64,000 nt of DNA, taken from assembly GCA_903906365.1 (NCBI GenBank), contig CAIVKC010000041.1:62001-126000 (forward strand). The letters are read 5' to 3'. Shown piece by piece: positions 51,479-61,356 of this stretch (within the stretch, counting starts at the first letter, position 1; the number at the start of each line of letters is the position of its first letter). The DNA is from an uncultured Bacteroidota bacterium. Its GTDB lineage: Bacteria > Bacteroidota > Bacteroidia > Chitinophagales > Chitinophagaceae. Below the pieces are notes generated by a model, which saw only the letters and a list, made by a program, of their open reading frames with translations, did no database searches and had not been told where the DNA came from. Made by a program: the position numbers and the translations under genes.

Positions 51479-51923
51479 ACATTAGGTAGAAATCTTCATA
51501 GAGTCGTTCAAAATTTGCATTATAGCCAACTTTTTATCCAGTCACCTCCCTATAAACAGGGCGTGAATAGGATGACAGGCTGCTGCAATGGTTAATGTGG
51601 GGAGTTTGCTGTCTCCCGGGTACTTTGCTCAATAATAGTTAAGCTGGAAAACGCTGTTTTTTTAAAAATATTTCATTTCTAATAGAATGTACTTATAGAA
51701 ATGTCAAGATTTTTTGTTTCGAAACTGTATAATCAGGCAGATATCAGCCTCCATGGAGAAGAACCAACCAGATTTTAGCCTGTCGGGCAGAGAGGAGAAA
51801 ATAAATCCTTAATCCTGGAATGGAAGGGGGAAATGGGAAAGGCTGCCACAGGGCAGGGGCCTTGCCTGGCATCAACAAACAACATAACGGGCAGCACCAA
51901 TGGAAAGGCTGCCGGTATTTGAG

Positions 51924-52373
51924 TTACTGGAATTTCAGTGATTGCAGCAATTTAAGCTGGGTAAAACTGCAGAGGATCCCGTTGAGCTGGTACCGTATCA
52001 TTTTCCGCAATCCCTCATACAGGAAGGATTCGTTCAAAATGTCCCGGTAGGCGCTGACCATTTTTTTCTCATTGAGCTGGCAAAAGCTCAGTATATCCTC
52101 TTCATTGGCAAAGGCACCAGGCCCTGCAGTATCCTGGTTTACCGGGGCGGTCTGTTGATCCATCCCGCCAAGCGTTTCAATCTGCGAGAGCAGTTCGGTG
52201 GCATATTGGTTACTTTCCTGGGCAAGGGTAAGTATGGTCCGGCGAAACTGCTGATCGGCTATGCCGGCACCCACTGTTTCATATTTCTTTTTATCCTGCA
52301 AAAGCATGCTGCAGAGTGCCTGCATTTTCTGAAGCAGGAAGGGGGGGGCTTTGTAGAGGTGTTTTTCCATCAT
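51924..52373 (-). CDS. Helical bundle (ferritin-like / DUF2383-like) hypothetical protein
   Basis: 149 aa, all-helical composition, MMEKHLYKAPPFLLQKMQALCSMLLQDKKKYETVG... Confidence 0.6.
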   Translation of the reverse strand: MMEKHLYKAPPFLLQKMQALCSMLLQDKKKYETVGAGIADQQFRRTILTLAQESNQYATELLSQIETLGGMDQQTAPVNQDTAGPGAFANEEDILSFCQLNEKKMVSAYRDILNESFLYEGLRKMIRYQLNGILCSFTQLKLLQSLKFQ

Positions 52374-52650
52374 GGCTAAAAGGTTTAATGTAGGAAGTAT
52401 TAATATAACCTTCCAATAACCCTGCCAATCACGATATCAATCAGGGAATCCGGGGCGAATTTTCACCAATTGTTCCAAATGGTCCCCCTTGGGGGGCATC
52501 CTCGGCTTCCAGGGCTTATTATCCGCTGTTTACAAGCCCCCCAAAAGCCCCCGGGCAGACCTCTGCCAAAGGACCGTCGAGCTTACAATGGCGGCCTGGC
52601 CGGTTAACATGGGTTATAATAACCATTCCGTATCCTCTTGGAGGATTATG

Positions 52651-52686
52651 AAAAAAAATCCCGTTCAATTGAACGGGATTTTTTTT
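52651..52686. terminator. Perfect 36-nt palindromic bidirectional terminator
   Basis: AAAAAAAATCCCGTTCAATTGAACGGGATTTTTTTT, 40 nt downstream of the aconitase stop. Confidence 0.85.
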
Positions 52687-52726
52687 GCCATGGGCTCCGA
52701 TTGAGTTTGCGGATGACTGAGAGCGG

Positions 52727-54994
52727 CTATTTTTTGGCAAATTCTGACCTGATCACATTGAGCGCACCGCCAGCCCTGAACCACTCAATCTGCTGTTCGT
52801 TGTAGGTGTGGTTAACCGGAAAACTATCCACGGTTCCGTCTTTATGATGCAGCACGACTGAAAGGGGTTTACCCGCCTCAAAACTGGTAAGCCCGGTTAT
52901 GTCTACGCTGTCATCTTCCTGGACCTTATCATAATCCTCCTTATTGGAAAAGGTGAGCGCGAGCATTCCCTGTTTTTTTAGATTGGTTTCGTGGATACGG
53001 GCAAAACTGCGCACCAAAATGGCCCGAACCCCCAGGTGCCTGGGCTCCATAGCCGCGTGCTCCCGGCTGCTTCCTTCCCCGTAATTTTCATCTCCTACCA
53101 CGATGCTGCCGATATGGGCAGCTTTGTAAGCCCTGGCAGTGGCCGGAACGGGTCCGTAGGCACCGGTAAGCTGGTTTTTGACCGTGTCTGTCTTGTCATT
53201 GAAAAAATTGACCGCACCGATGAGCATGTTATTGGAGATATTATCCAGATGCCCCCTGAATTTCAGCCAGGGTCCGGCCATGGAAATGTGGTCTGTGGTG
53301 CATTTACCCTTTGCCTTAATGAGCAGTTTAAGCCCCTTGATATCCGTTCCTTCCCAACCATCAAAGGGGGCCAGTAATTGCAGTCGTTGTGAATCAGGAC
53401 GTACCGCGATGGTCACCCCGCTTCCGTCTTCAGCCGGAGCCTGGTAACCCGGATCATCCACGCTGAAGCCTTTGGGCGGAAGCTCGATACCGGTGGGTTC
53501 ATCCAGCTTTACATCCACCCCCGCCTCGTTTTTCAGCGTGTCAGTCAGGGGGTTAAAAGTCAGGTCGCCGGCTATGGCAAAGGCTGTCACTATTTCGGGA
53601 GACGCTACAAAAGCGTGGGTGCTCGCCAGGCCGTCGTTGCGTTTGGCAAAATTCCTGTTAAAGGAGGTTATGATGGAATTTTTCCGGTTGGGATCATCTA
53701 TGTGCCTGGCCCATTGTCCGATGCAGGGACCGCAGGCATTGGCCAGCACCACCCCGCCGATCCGGTCAAATGTTTTGAGGAATCCGTCCTTTTCGATGGT
53801 AAACCTTACCTGCTCACTGCCAGGGGTAATCGTAAACTCAGCTTTGGCCTTCAGGTTTTTATCAATGGCCTGCTGGGCAAGGGAGGCCGAACGGCTGATA
53901 TCTTCGTAGGAGGAGTTGGTGCAGGAACCGATCAGGGCCACTTCCAGCTTTTCAGGCCAGTTGTTTGCCCGGACAGCATCCGCAAATTTGCTGATGGGCC
54001 ATGCCAGATCCGGGGTGAAAGGGCCGTTGACATAAGGCTCCAGTTCATCCAGGTTGATCTCAATGACCTGATCATAATATTTTTTCGGATCGGCATATAC
54101 CTCCGGATCGGGACGCAGGTAGCCCTTAATGCCATCGGCCAGTGCGGCCACTTCCTTCCGGCCTGTTGCCTTCAGGTAATCGGCCATCTTTTTGTCGTAG
54201 GCAAAAATAGAACAGGTGGCACCGATCTCAGCACCCATATTACAGATCGTACCCTTGCCGGTGGCGCTCAGGCTGTCAGCCCCTTCGCCAAAGTATTCCA
54301 CGATGGCCCCGGTGCCCCCCTTGACGGTCAGGATACCGGCTACTTTCAGGATCACATCCTTCGATGAAGTCCATCCGCTCAGTTTTCCGGTCAGCTTAAC
54401 GCCAATGAGTTTTGGCATTTTCAGTTCCCATGGCAGTCCGGCCATGACATCCACGGCGTCAGCCCCGCCCACGCCGATAGCAACCATTCCCAGGCCGCCC
54501 GCATTGGGTGTGTGTGAATCTGTTCCGATCATCATGCCACCCGGGAAAGCGTAGTTTTCCAGTACTACCTGGTGAATGATACCGGCACCCGGTTTCCAAA
54601 ATCCGATACCGTATTTATTGGAGATGGAGGCCAGAAAATCATATACTTCCTTATTGACATCGATGGCAGTGGCAAGATCGGCCACGGCACCGGTTTTAGC
54701 CTGAATCAGGTGGTCGCAGTGCACGGTGGAAGGAACGGCCACCGTTGAACGCCCGCAGGTCATGAACTGAAGCAGCGCCATTTGAGCGGTAGCATCCTGC
54801 ATGGCCACGCGGTCCGGGGCAAAATCCACATAATCCTTTCCCCTTCCGTAAACGGCCGTGGGCGGCTGGTATAAGTGCGAATAGAGTATCTTTTCTGCCA
54901 GGGTCAGGGGAGTACCTACCAGTTTGCGGGCTGCATCCACTTTAGCCGGCATGGCATCGTATAATTTTTTAATGAGATCAAGATCAAAAACCAT
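52727..54994 (-). CDS. Aconitate hydratase (mitochondrial-type)
   Basis: 755 aa; [81 protein letters not shown]. Confidence 0.96.
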   Translation of the reverse strand: MVFDLDLIKKLYDAMPAKVDAARKLVGTPLTLAEKILYSHLYQPPTAVYGRGKDYVDFAPDRVAMQDATAQMALLQFMTCGRSTVAVPSTVHCDHLIQAKTGAVADLATAIDVNKEVYDFLASISNKYGIGFWKPGAGIIHQVVLENYAFPGGMMIGTDSHTPNAGGLGMVAIGVGGADAVDVMAGLPWELKMPKLIGVKLTGKLSGWTSSKDVILKVAGILTVKGGTGAIVEYFGEGADSLSATGKGTICNMGAEIGATCSIFAYDKKMADYLKATGRKEVAALADGIKGYLRPDPEVYADPKKYYDQVIEINLDELEPYVNGPFTPDLAWPISKFADAVRANNWPEKLEVALIGSCTNSSYEDISRSASLAQQAIDKNLKAKAEFTITPGSEQVRFTIEKDGFLKTFDRIGGVVLANACGPCIGQWARHIDDPNRKNSIITSFNRNFAKRNDGLASTHAFVASPEIVTAFAIAGDLTFNPLTDTLKNEAGVDVKLDEPTGIELPPKGFSVDDPGYQAPAEDGSGVTIAVRPDSQRLQLLAPFDGWEGTDIKGLKLLIKAKGKCTTDHISMAGPWLKFRGHLDNISNNMLIGAVNFFNDKTDTVKNQLTGAYGPVPATARAYKAAHIGSIVVGDENYGEGSSREHAAMEPRHLGVRAILVRSFARIHETNLKKQGMLALTFSNKEDYDKVQEDDSVDITGLTSFEAGKPLSVVLHHKDGTVDSFPVNHTYNEQQIEWFRAGGALNVIRSEFAKK

Positions 54995-55132
54995 GTTGAA
55001 TGTATTTAATTGATGTTAAAGACTGATTCTGAGGGTAAATTACCCGCCGGAGACGCGAATTTACCTAAAAATGCGTTATTCCATTAACATTAACTTAAAG
55101 AGGTTTCATGAATTTATCTTTAATTTTAGGGT

Positions 55133-55354
55133 ATGAATAAAATGAAGCATTTCATCGAATGGCATGCATTTGGTGTTTGCACGGCCATTGGCGAAAAAAT
55201 GGGTATTGCCACCTCCCGGATTCGCACCTGGTTTGTTTATATTTCCTTTTTGACCATGGGCTCCCCGCTCATTGTTTATTTTGTGCTGGCCTTCTGGATG
55301 AATATAAAAAGGTATATCCTCTCGGCCAGGAGAAATCCGCTGAGGAATCTCTGA
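55133..55354 (+). CDS. PspC-domain small membrane protein
   Basis: FGVCTAIGEKMGIATSRIRTWFVYISFLTMGSPLIVYFVLAFWMNIKRY. Confidence 0.82.
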   Translation: MNKMKHFIEWHAFGVCTAIGEKMGIATSRIRTWFVYISFLTMGSPLIVYFVLAFWMNIKRYILSARRNPLRNL

Positions 55355-55360
55355 TCAGAT

Positions 55361-56527
55361 TTATACCGCCAAATCAGGTTGACCCCGCCGGCTTTGTTTG
55401 CGCAACCTGGCAGAAATCCACTGTCTCAATGGCTTTTCCACCAGGTAGTAGGAACCTATTGAAGCCAGTGCGACCAGCCAAATATAGGCCAGGCCTAACA
55501 GTATCTTGATCCAGCCCGGATAAAGGACCGGCTGGTCCCCGGCCAGGCCCCTTACACGAAGAAACTTAAAAAATAAAAGCAGGATTAGCAGGTGCATCAT
55601 ATACACCGAATAGGAGATTTCCCCCAGAAACTGCAGCGCTGGTAAAGAAGCGGTGCGGGCCATCCGGCCGCCATTGCAGCCTATCGATAAAATAAACAGG
55701 CCCATGAGGGCAAGGCAGGCTATATCATTACAGTCTGATTGGACCGAGATAAAAAGGGCCATCAGCATACAGCAGCAAACCCAGTCCCTGGCAAATAATT
55801 TCCTGGCGCGCGGATACTCGTAAAGCAGGTATAGGAGGTTGCCTCCCCAAAAACCGGCCAACCCCCTCAGGTAACCATAATCGTAGGTGGAATCCAGGTT
55901 ATGGGGTGCCGCCAAGCCGGGCCGGAAAAGGTCGGTGCGGGGGAGCAGGTACATGACGGCGAGGTATCCTGTCAATACGGCCAGCAGCAAAGCCACCAGG
56001 GCTTTTCTTTTGCCCGCGCCAAGCAGCCAGGCAGTGAAGGGCAGGGTCAGGTAGGCCCACCATTCCGCACTTACACTCCAGGAAGGAATATTCCAGGTAT
56101 AGTTGGGGTAGATGTTGAAGGACTGAAGCAGCCCGATATTGATCAGGATGGCCCGCGGGTTGGCTACCGTATTATCCGGGGATCCCGGAATATAAAAAGG
56201 GCCGCCGTGCATCACATACATGCCTACAAACAACAGGAGCGTAAATACATGCATGGGGTAGATACGGGCAAACCTGGCTGCCAAAAAGCGTTTGTAATCA
56301 TCCCCTCGGATGCTCCCGCTGAATTGACGGCCGTACACATGAAAGAGGATAAACCCGCTCATGATGAAAAAACCGTCTACGATCAGGTAGTAGGGGTGGC
56401 GCACCCAATGGGGATTCCGCTCAAAGTGCAGCCCAACAAAAACCTGGTAGTGCCCAAAGGCAACCAGCAGGGATCCCAGGCCGCGCAGGGCCGTAAAACC
56501 GCTCAGATAAGGTGTGTTTGTATTCAT
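55361..56527 (-). CDS. Acyltransferase family 3 membrane protein
   Basis: LSGFTALRGLGSLLVAFGHY, VDGFFIMSGFILFHVYG, PSWSVSAEWWAYL. Confidence 0.9.
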   Translation of the reverse strand: MNTNTPYLSGFTALRGLGSLLVAFGHYQVFVGLHFERNPHWVRHPYYLIVDGFFIMSGFILFHVYGRQFSGSIRGDDYKRFLAARFARIYPMHVFTLLLFVGMYVMHGGPFYIPGSPDNTVANPRAILINIGLLQSFNIYPNYTWNIPSWSVSAEWWAYLTLPFTAWLLGAGKRKALVALLLAVLTGYLAVMYLLPRTDLFRPGLAAPHNLDSTYDYGYLRGLAGFWGGNLLYLLYEYPRARKLFARDWVCCCMLMALFISVQSDCNDIACLALMGLFILSIGCNGGRMARTASLPALQFLGEISYSVYMMHLLILLLFFKFLRVRGLAGDQPVLYPGWIKILLGLAYIWLVALASIGSYYLVEKPLRQWISARLRKQSRRGQPDLAV

Positions 56528-56680
56528 GGGGGGTTGGTGTATTAAGGTAATACAGGCAGCTTACTATTCAAAGCAAGCCCGCTTGAAAACGGCCTGAATT
56601 TGCCCGTTCTAACCGTAAACCACTAGGTGCTGACGCACCATCTGTACAGATACAGTACTTTTAGTTAGAAAATATCCCGC

Positions 56681-57949
56681 ATGAACCCATTCATATTGAT
56701 AATATATAATATATTTCTGCTGATATACCGGGCAGCCATACGCTGTGCTGCCTTATTTACTGAAAAGGCCGGTCAATGGATTTCGGGCAGGAAAGACTGG
56801 CCCAGCAATATGGCTTCCCACCTCCGTCCGGGTGAAAAAAGGATATGGATTCATTGTGCCTCCCTGGGGGAATTTGAGCAGGGAAGACCATTGATAGAAT
56901 CATTGCGTGAAAAATACCCAGGCTATGGCATCCTGCTTACTTTTTTTTCCCCATCAGGCTATGAGGTCCGGAAAAATTACCCGGGTGCGGACTATGTTTA
57001 TTATCTGCCTTTGGATGGATGGAGCAATGCCCGCCGGTTCATCGCGCTGGTAAATCCCGCCCTGGTTATTTTCGTGAAATACGAATTCTGGTACTATTAT
57101 CTGCGCATATTAAGGGAACACCGGGTTCCCACACTGCTGATTTCGGCGGCCTTTCGGCGGGAACAGGCTTTTTTCAGGTGGTACGGCGCCTTTTTCAGGC
57201 AGTTGCTGGGTTGTTTCACCTGGATCTTTGTACAGGATCAAAATTCCGCCGCTTTATTGGCCCAAATCGGTCTGGATCGACGGGTTTCGCTAGCGGGGGA
57301 TACCCGCTATGACCGGGTGCTCAGCATTGCGGCCGAGCGCAAACCCCTTGCGGTGGCGGCTCAATTCCGGGATAATGCCAAAGTCCTCATCGCAGGAAGT
57401 ACCTGGCCCGGGGATGAGCAGATCCTTCAGGATGCTTTTCCCCGACTTCCCGCTGACTGGAAAATGATCATTGCTCCCCATGAAACCGACCCCGGGCATA
57501 TTGGTGCCATCCAGGCTCTTTTCAAAAGGCAGCATGTACTGTATTCTGAACTGGCCGCCGGCCGGGGGGATGCCGGAAGCCGGGTGCTGATCATTGACAA
57601 TATTGGCTTGCTCTCAGCCCTGTTTGCCTATGGAGATATTGCCTATATCGGCGGCGGATTCCAGCCCGGGGGCATTCACAACGTACTGGAGCCCGCCGTT
57701 TTCGGGCTGCCGGTCCTCTTTGGCCCTACTTACCGCAAATTCGTGGAGGCTGTGCAGCTTGTCAACCTGAAATTTGCCTTTCCCGTCCACAACTCCACAG
57801 AAACCAGTCAGGTCCTGGGCCGCCTGATTTCAGAGGACCTGCTCAGAAAGCAAATTAGGGAAGGACTGGGTGCATTCATGGGCCAGCAGGCAGGGTCTAC
57901 CCGCCGTATTATGCAATGCATCGCGAATCAGGGCTGGCTGAAGGACTGA
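56681..57949 (+). CDS. waaA: 3-deoxy-D-manno-octulosonic acid transferase
   Basis: IWIHCASLGEFEQGRPLIESLR, LLTFFSPSGYEVRKNYPGADYVYYLPLDG, YIGGGFQPGGIHNVLEPAVFGLPVLFGP. Confidence 0.94.
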   Translation: MNPFILIIYNIFLLIYRAAIRCAALFTEKAGQWISGRKDWPSNMASHLRPGEKRIWIHCASLGEFEQGRPLIESLREKYPGYGILLTFFSPSGYEVRKNYPGADYVYYLPLDGWSNARRFIALVNPALVIFVKYEFWYYYLRILREHRVPTLLISAAFRREQAFFRWYGAFFRQLLGCFTWIFVQDQNSAALLAQIGLDRRVSLAGDTRYDRVLSIAAERKPLAVAAQFRDNAKVLIAGSTWPGDEQILQDAFPRLPADWKMIIAPHETDPGHIGAIQALFKRQHVLYSELAAGRGDAGSRVLIIDNIGLLSALFAYGDIAYIGGGFQPGGIHNVLEPAVFGLPVLFGPTYRKFVEAVQLVNLKFAFPVHNSTETSQVLGRLISEDLLRKQIREGLGAFMGQQAGSTRRIMQCIANQGWLKD

Positions 57950-58106
57950 GCAGGCCGGGTTCCGCTTTTAATCCGTCCGGCCAGGGAATGGATAGCCCGC
58001 CGCGGGCCAGGTCTTTTTACCGCTGTTGCCGGTCAACCTTCGTATATGTTTATGGCCTCATTTTGAGCTATAAAGCCTATTTTTGCATCTTCAAAAATGC
58101 AATGCT

Positions 58107-59318
58107 ATGCCAGGAACAGAATTGTTTGGCGCAGAAGAGCGCAAGGAAATTATGGATGTTTTGGAAACAGGAGTCCTTTTCCGCTTCAACCATGACCAGC
58201 AGAGAAAGGGGATATGGAAAGCCCTGGAATTTGAGGCCGAAGTCAAAAAGCTTACAGGGGCCAGGTATGCCCATGCTGTTTCCAGCGGTTCCACTGCTGT
58301 TGCCACGGCGCTGGCAGCTGCCGGCATCGGGGCAGGAGACGAGGTCATTGTCCCTCCCTTTACCTATGTGGCTACCGTTGAAGCCGTTTTGTTTGTGGGC
58401 GCCAAACCGGTATTTGCAGAAATCGATGAAACGCTCTGCCTGAGTGCGGAAGGCATTGAAAAGGCCATCACTCCGTCCACCAGGGCGGTCTGCCTGGTGC
58501 ATATGTGCGGAGGCATGGCTGATATGGATGCTGTCATGGCGGTGGTCAATAAGCACCGTCTCATTTTGGTGGAGGATGCCGGCCAGGCATTTGCTGCCTC
58601 CTATAAAGGCGTCTATACCGGCCTGTTTGGTAAAACTGGCTGTTATTCCTTTGATTTTTTCAAAATTGCCACGGCCGGGGAAGGTGGGGTTGTCGTCACC
58701 AACGACGAGCAGGCTTATCACTATGCCGACTCCTACTCCGATCATGGCCATGACCATATTGGCAGCAACCGGGGTATGGAAAAGCACCCCATCCTGGGAT
58801 TCAATTACCGGATCAGCGAACTGCATGCGGCTGTCGGACTGGCCCAGACCCGGAAGGTACCCCAGATCCTGGAAGCCAACCGCCGCCATAAAAAGACCCT
58901 TACCGGGCTGCTATCCAATACCCCGGAAATTTCATTTGCCAGGATCGCAGATCCCCAGGGGGATTCGGCGACCTTCCTGAACCTTTTGCTGCCCGACACG
59001 GAAACGGCCGCCCGTACGGTGGAGGAATTCAATCGGGCAGGGGTAAGCGGGTTTAATTACTGGTACACCAACATGTATCATTTCATCAATCAGTGGGATC
59101 ACCTCAAAGAAATGCGGACTGCTTCCAAACTGGCCGTTGAGGTATTGGGCGTTCCACAGAACTACGCGCAGCTGGATATCCCCAAAACCCAGGAAGTAGT
59201 GGGAAGACTCATCTCTTTTGGTATCAGGTGTACCTGGAGCGAAGAGGAAGTGGTGGCCCTGGCCGGCCGGATTGCCGCCTGCGTAAGGCAGGCCACAGCC
59301 GCAGCACTGGTTTCCTGA
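58107..59318 (+). CDS. kdnA: DegT/DnrJ/EryC1-type aminotransferase, putative 8-amino-3,8-dideoxy-Kdo transaminase
   Basis: GTELFGAEERKEIMDVLETG, ILVEDAGQAFAASYKG, YSFDFFKIATAGEGGVV (PLP Lys); adjacent to kdnB-like gene and kdsA. Confidence 0.82.
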   Translation: MPGTELFGAEERKEIMDVLETGVLFRFNHDQQRKGIWKALEFEAEVKKLTGARYAHAVSSGSTAVATALAAAGIGAGDEVIVPPFTYVATVEAVLFVGAKPVFAEIDETLCLSAEGIEKAITPSTRAVCLVHMCGGMADMDAVMAVVNKHRLILVEDAGQAFAASYKGVYTGLFGKTGCYSFDFFKIATAGEGGVVVTNDEQAYHYADSYSDHGHDHIGSNRGMEKHPILGFNYRISELHAAVGLAQTRKVPQILEANRRHKKTLTGLLSNTPEISFARIADPQGDSATFLNLLLPDTETAARTVEEFNRAGVSGFNYWYTNMYHFINQWDHLKEMRTASKLAVEVLGVPQNYAQLDIPKTQEVVGRLISFGIRCTWSEEEVVALAGRIAACVRQATAAALVS

Positions 59319-59320
59319 AA

Positions 59321-60460
59321 ATGACTATGGCCGGGGACCCTCAACCGCTTTGTTCATTACCTATTACAATATTCAACAACTTGCACAAGAATTTCAAGAA
59401 CATAGATAAAATCGTTTTCGGCAGGGGAAGCTTTGATATGCTGGGCGGTATTCTGGATGGCAGAAGAAATGAAAACGATGGATTTTTCCTGTTTGTAGTG
59501 GACCATTATTTCAAGGATAAGCCGCTGGCCGGCCGGTTGCCGGCCCGGCCGGGTGACATTGTACGATTCATTGATGTGGATCCCGAAGAGCCTACCACGG
59601 CCCAGGTCGATGCGCTCAGAGACGAAGTCCTTTCCACCCGGGGCTTACCGGCAGGTATGGTCGGCATCGGGGGCGGAAGCATCATGGATATTGCCAAAGC
59701 CACTTCCCTGATGTTCACCAACGAAGGGTCCTCGGTGCAATACCAGGGGCTTGACCTCATCAAAAAACCGGGCATCTATCACCTGGGAGTTCCCACCATT
59801 TCCGGCACGGGAGCAGAAGTGGCCATGACGGCGGTGCTTACCGGACCTGAAAAAAAACTCGGGCTGAAATGCGAGTTCACCCCCTTCAACCAGGTGATTT
59901 TGGACCCTGAACTCATCAGTACCGTGCCGCGGGAAAGATGGTTTTATACCGGAATGGATACGTACATTCATTGTATTGAATCGGAAACCGGCTTCCTGAA
60001 CAATGCCTTCAGCCATGCTTACGGGGACCAGGCCCTTAAATTGTGCCGGGAAATTTATCTGGGCGAGCATTCCGGACAGACACCCGAAAACGATGACAAA
60101 CTGATGGTGGCCTCCATGATGGGCACCCTGAGTTTGACCTATTCAGAAGTGGGGATATGTCACGCCCTTTCCTATGGACTGGCCATGGTCTTTCATGAAA
60201 AACACTGTTACGCCAACTGCCTTGCCTTCCAGCACCTTGAGGATTACTATCCGGAGGGGGTTCGGGAGTTCCGGCAAATGCTCAAACGGAACAACATCGT
60301 GCTGCCCACCGGGCTCAGCAGGAATTGGACCGATGAACAGATCACAGCCATGGCTCATGTAGCCTATAACCTGTCCCACATGTGGAATCATGCCATCGGG
60401 CCGGACTGGAAGGAAAAGATAACCATAGAAACCATAAAAGCGCTTTTTAAACGATTATAA
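59321..60460 (+). CDS. kdnB: Fe-dependent alcohol dehydrogenase family, putative Kdo 8-oxidase
   Basis: VGIGGGSIMDIAKATSLM, GVPTISGTGAEVAMTAVLTG, GICHALSYGLAMVFHEKHCYANC; 2 nt after the kdnA stop. Confidence 0.82.
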   Translation: MTMAGDPQPLCSLPITIFNNLHKNFKNIDKIVFGRGSFDMLGGILDGRRNENDGFFLFVVDHYFKDKPLAGRLPARPGDIVRFIDVDPEEPTTAQVDALRDEVLSTRGLPAGMVGIGGGSIMDIAKATSLMFTNEGSSVQYQGLDLIKKPGIYHLGVPTISGTGAEVAMTAVLTGPEKKLGLKCEFTPFNQVILDPELISTVPRERWFYTGMDTYIHCIESETGFLNNAFSHAYGDQALKLCREIYLGEHSGQTPENDDKLMVASMMGTLSLTYSEVGICHALSYGLAMVFHEKHCYANCLAFQHLEDYYPEGVREFRQMLKRNNIVLPTGLSRNWTDEQITAMAHVAYNLSHMWNHAIGPDWKEKITIETIKALFKRL

Positions 60461-60462
60461 TT

Positions 60463-61299
60463 ATGAGTCACAAGAAAATAAAAGTAGGCAATATCGACTG
60501 CGGGGCAGACCAGCTCTTTGTAATTTCAGGTCCCTGTGTCATCGAAGACGAGCTGGTCATGATGCAGACGGCAGAAAAGCTGAAGGAGGTCTCAGAGAGG
60601 CTGTCCATCCCCATCATCTATAAGTCTTCGTTTTCCAAAGATAACCGCAGCAGCCTGAAATATTACAATGGTCCCGGACTCGATAAGGGAGTCAGGATGC
60701 TGGCCAAGATCAAAGAGCAGTTCGGTTTTCCCGTACTCACCGATATCCACTATCCCGACCAGGCCGCAGCCGCCGGTGAGGTCTGCGATGTGCTCCAGAT
60801 ACCCGCTTACCTGTGCATGCAGACAGGGCTGATGGTGGCCGCCGCCAAGACAGGGCGGGTCATCAACATCAAACATGGTCAGTTCCTGGCCCCAGACAAC
60901 ATGAAGCATCCGGTGAATAAATGTGTGGAAGCAGGCAATGACCAGATCATCCTGACAGAAAGGGGCTATACCATGGGGTACAATGACCTGGTGGTGGATC
61001 CCAGAAGTTTTTTTCACATGGGACGCCTGGGTTACCCGGTAGTATTTGACATCACCCACTCAATCCGCAAATACGGTATTCCCAGTGCGGATGCCAAGGG
61101 AGGTGCCCGCGAGTTCCTGCCGGTCCTAAGCAGGGCGGGGGTCGCCTCCGGGGTGGATGGGGTATTTATCGAAACCCATCCTGAACCTGAAAAAGCACTC
61201 TGTGATGCCGCCAGCCAGTTATGCGTCTATGACCTGGAAGAGTTTTTAAAACCCCTCATAGAAATCCATCACATTGAGGTGAAATACCGGGGCCACTGA
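60463..61299 (+). CDS. kdsA: 3-deoxy-8-phosphooctulonate synthase
   Basis: FVISGPCVIEDELVMMQTAEKLKEVSERLSIPIIYKSSFSKDNRSS, LTDIHYPDQA, IFIETHPEPEKALCDAASQL. Confidence 0.96.
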   Translation: MSHKKIKVGNIDCGADQLFVISGPCVIEDELVMMQTAEKLKEVSERLSIPIIYKSSFSKDNRSSLKYYNGPGLDKGVRMLAKIKEQFGFPVLTDIHYPDQAAAAGEVCDVLQIPAYLCMQTGLMVAAAKTGRVINIKHGQFLAPDNMKHPVNKCVEAGNDQIILTERGYTMGYNDLVVDPRSFFHMGRLGYPVVFDITHSIRKYGIPSADAKGGAREFLPVLSRAGVASGVDGVFIETHPEPEKALCDAASQLCVYDLEEFLKPLIEIHHIEVKYRGH

Positions 61300-61356
61300 T
61301 CTTAATAATCCTTTTTTTAGCATACAAATCATATTACTCATCAAAAATTAATTTAA

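Noticed and set aside
53615-54367. 250-aa plus-strand ORF opposite aconitase
   Set aside because: Antisense shadow ORF of a clearly conserved gene.
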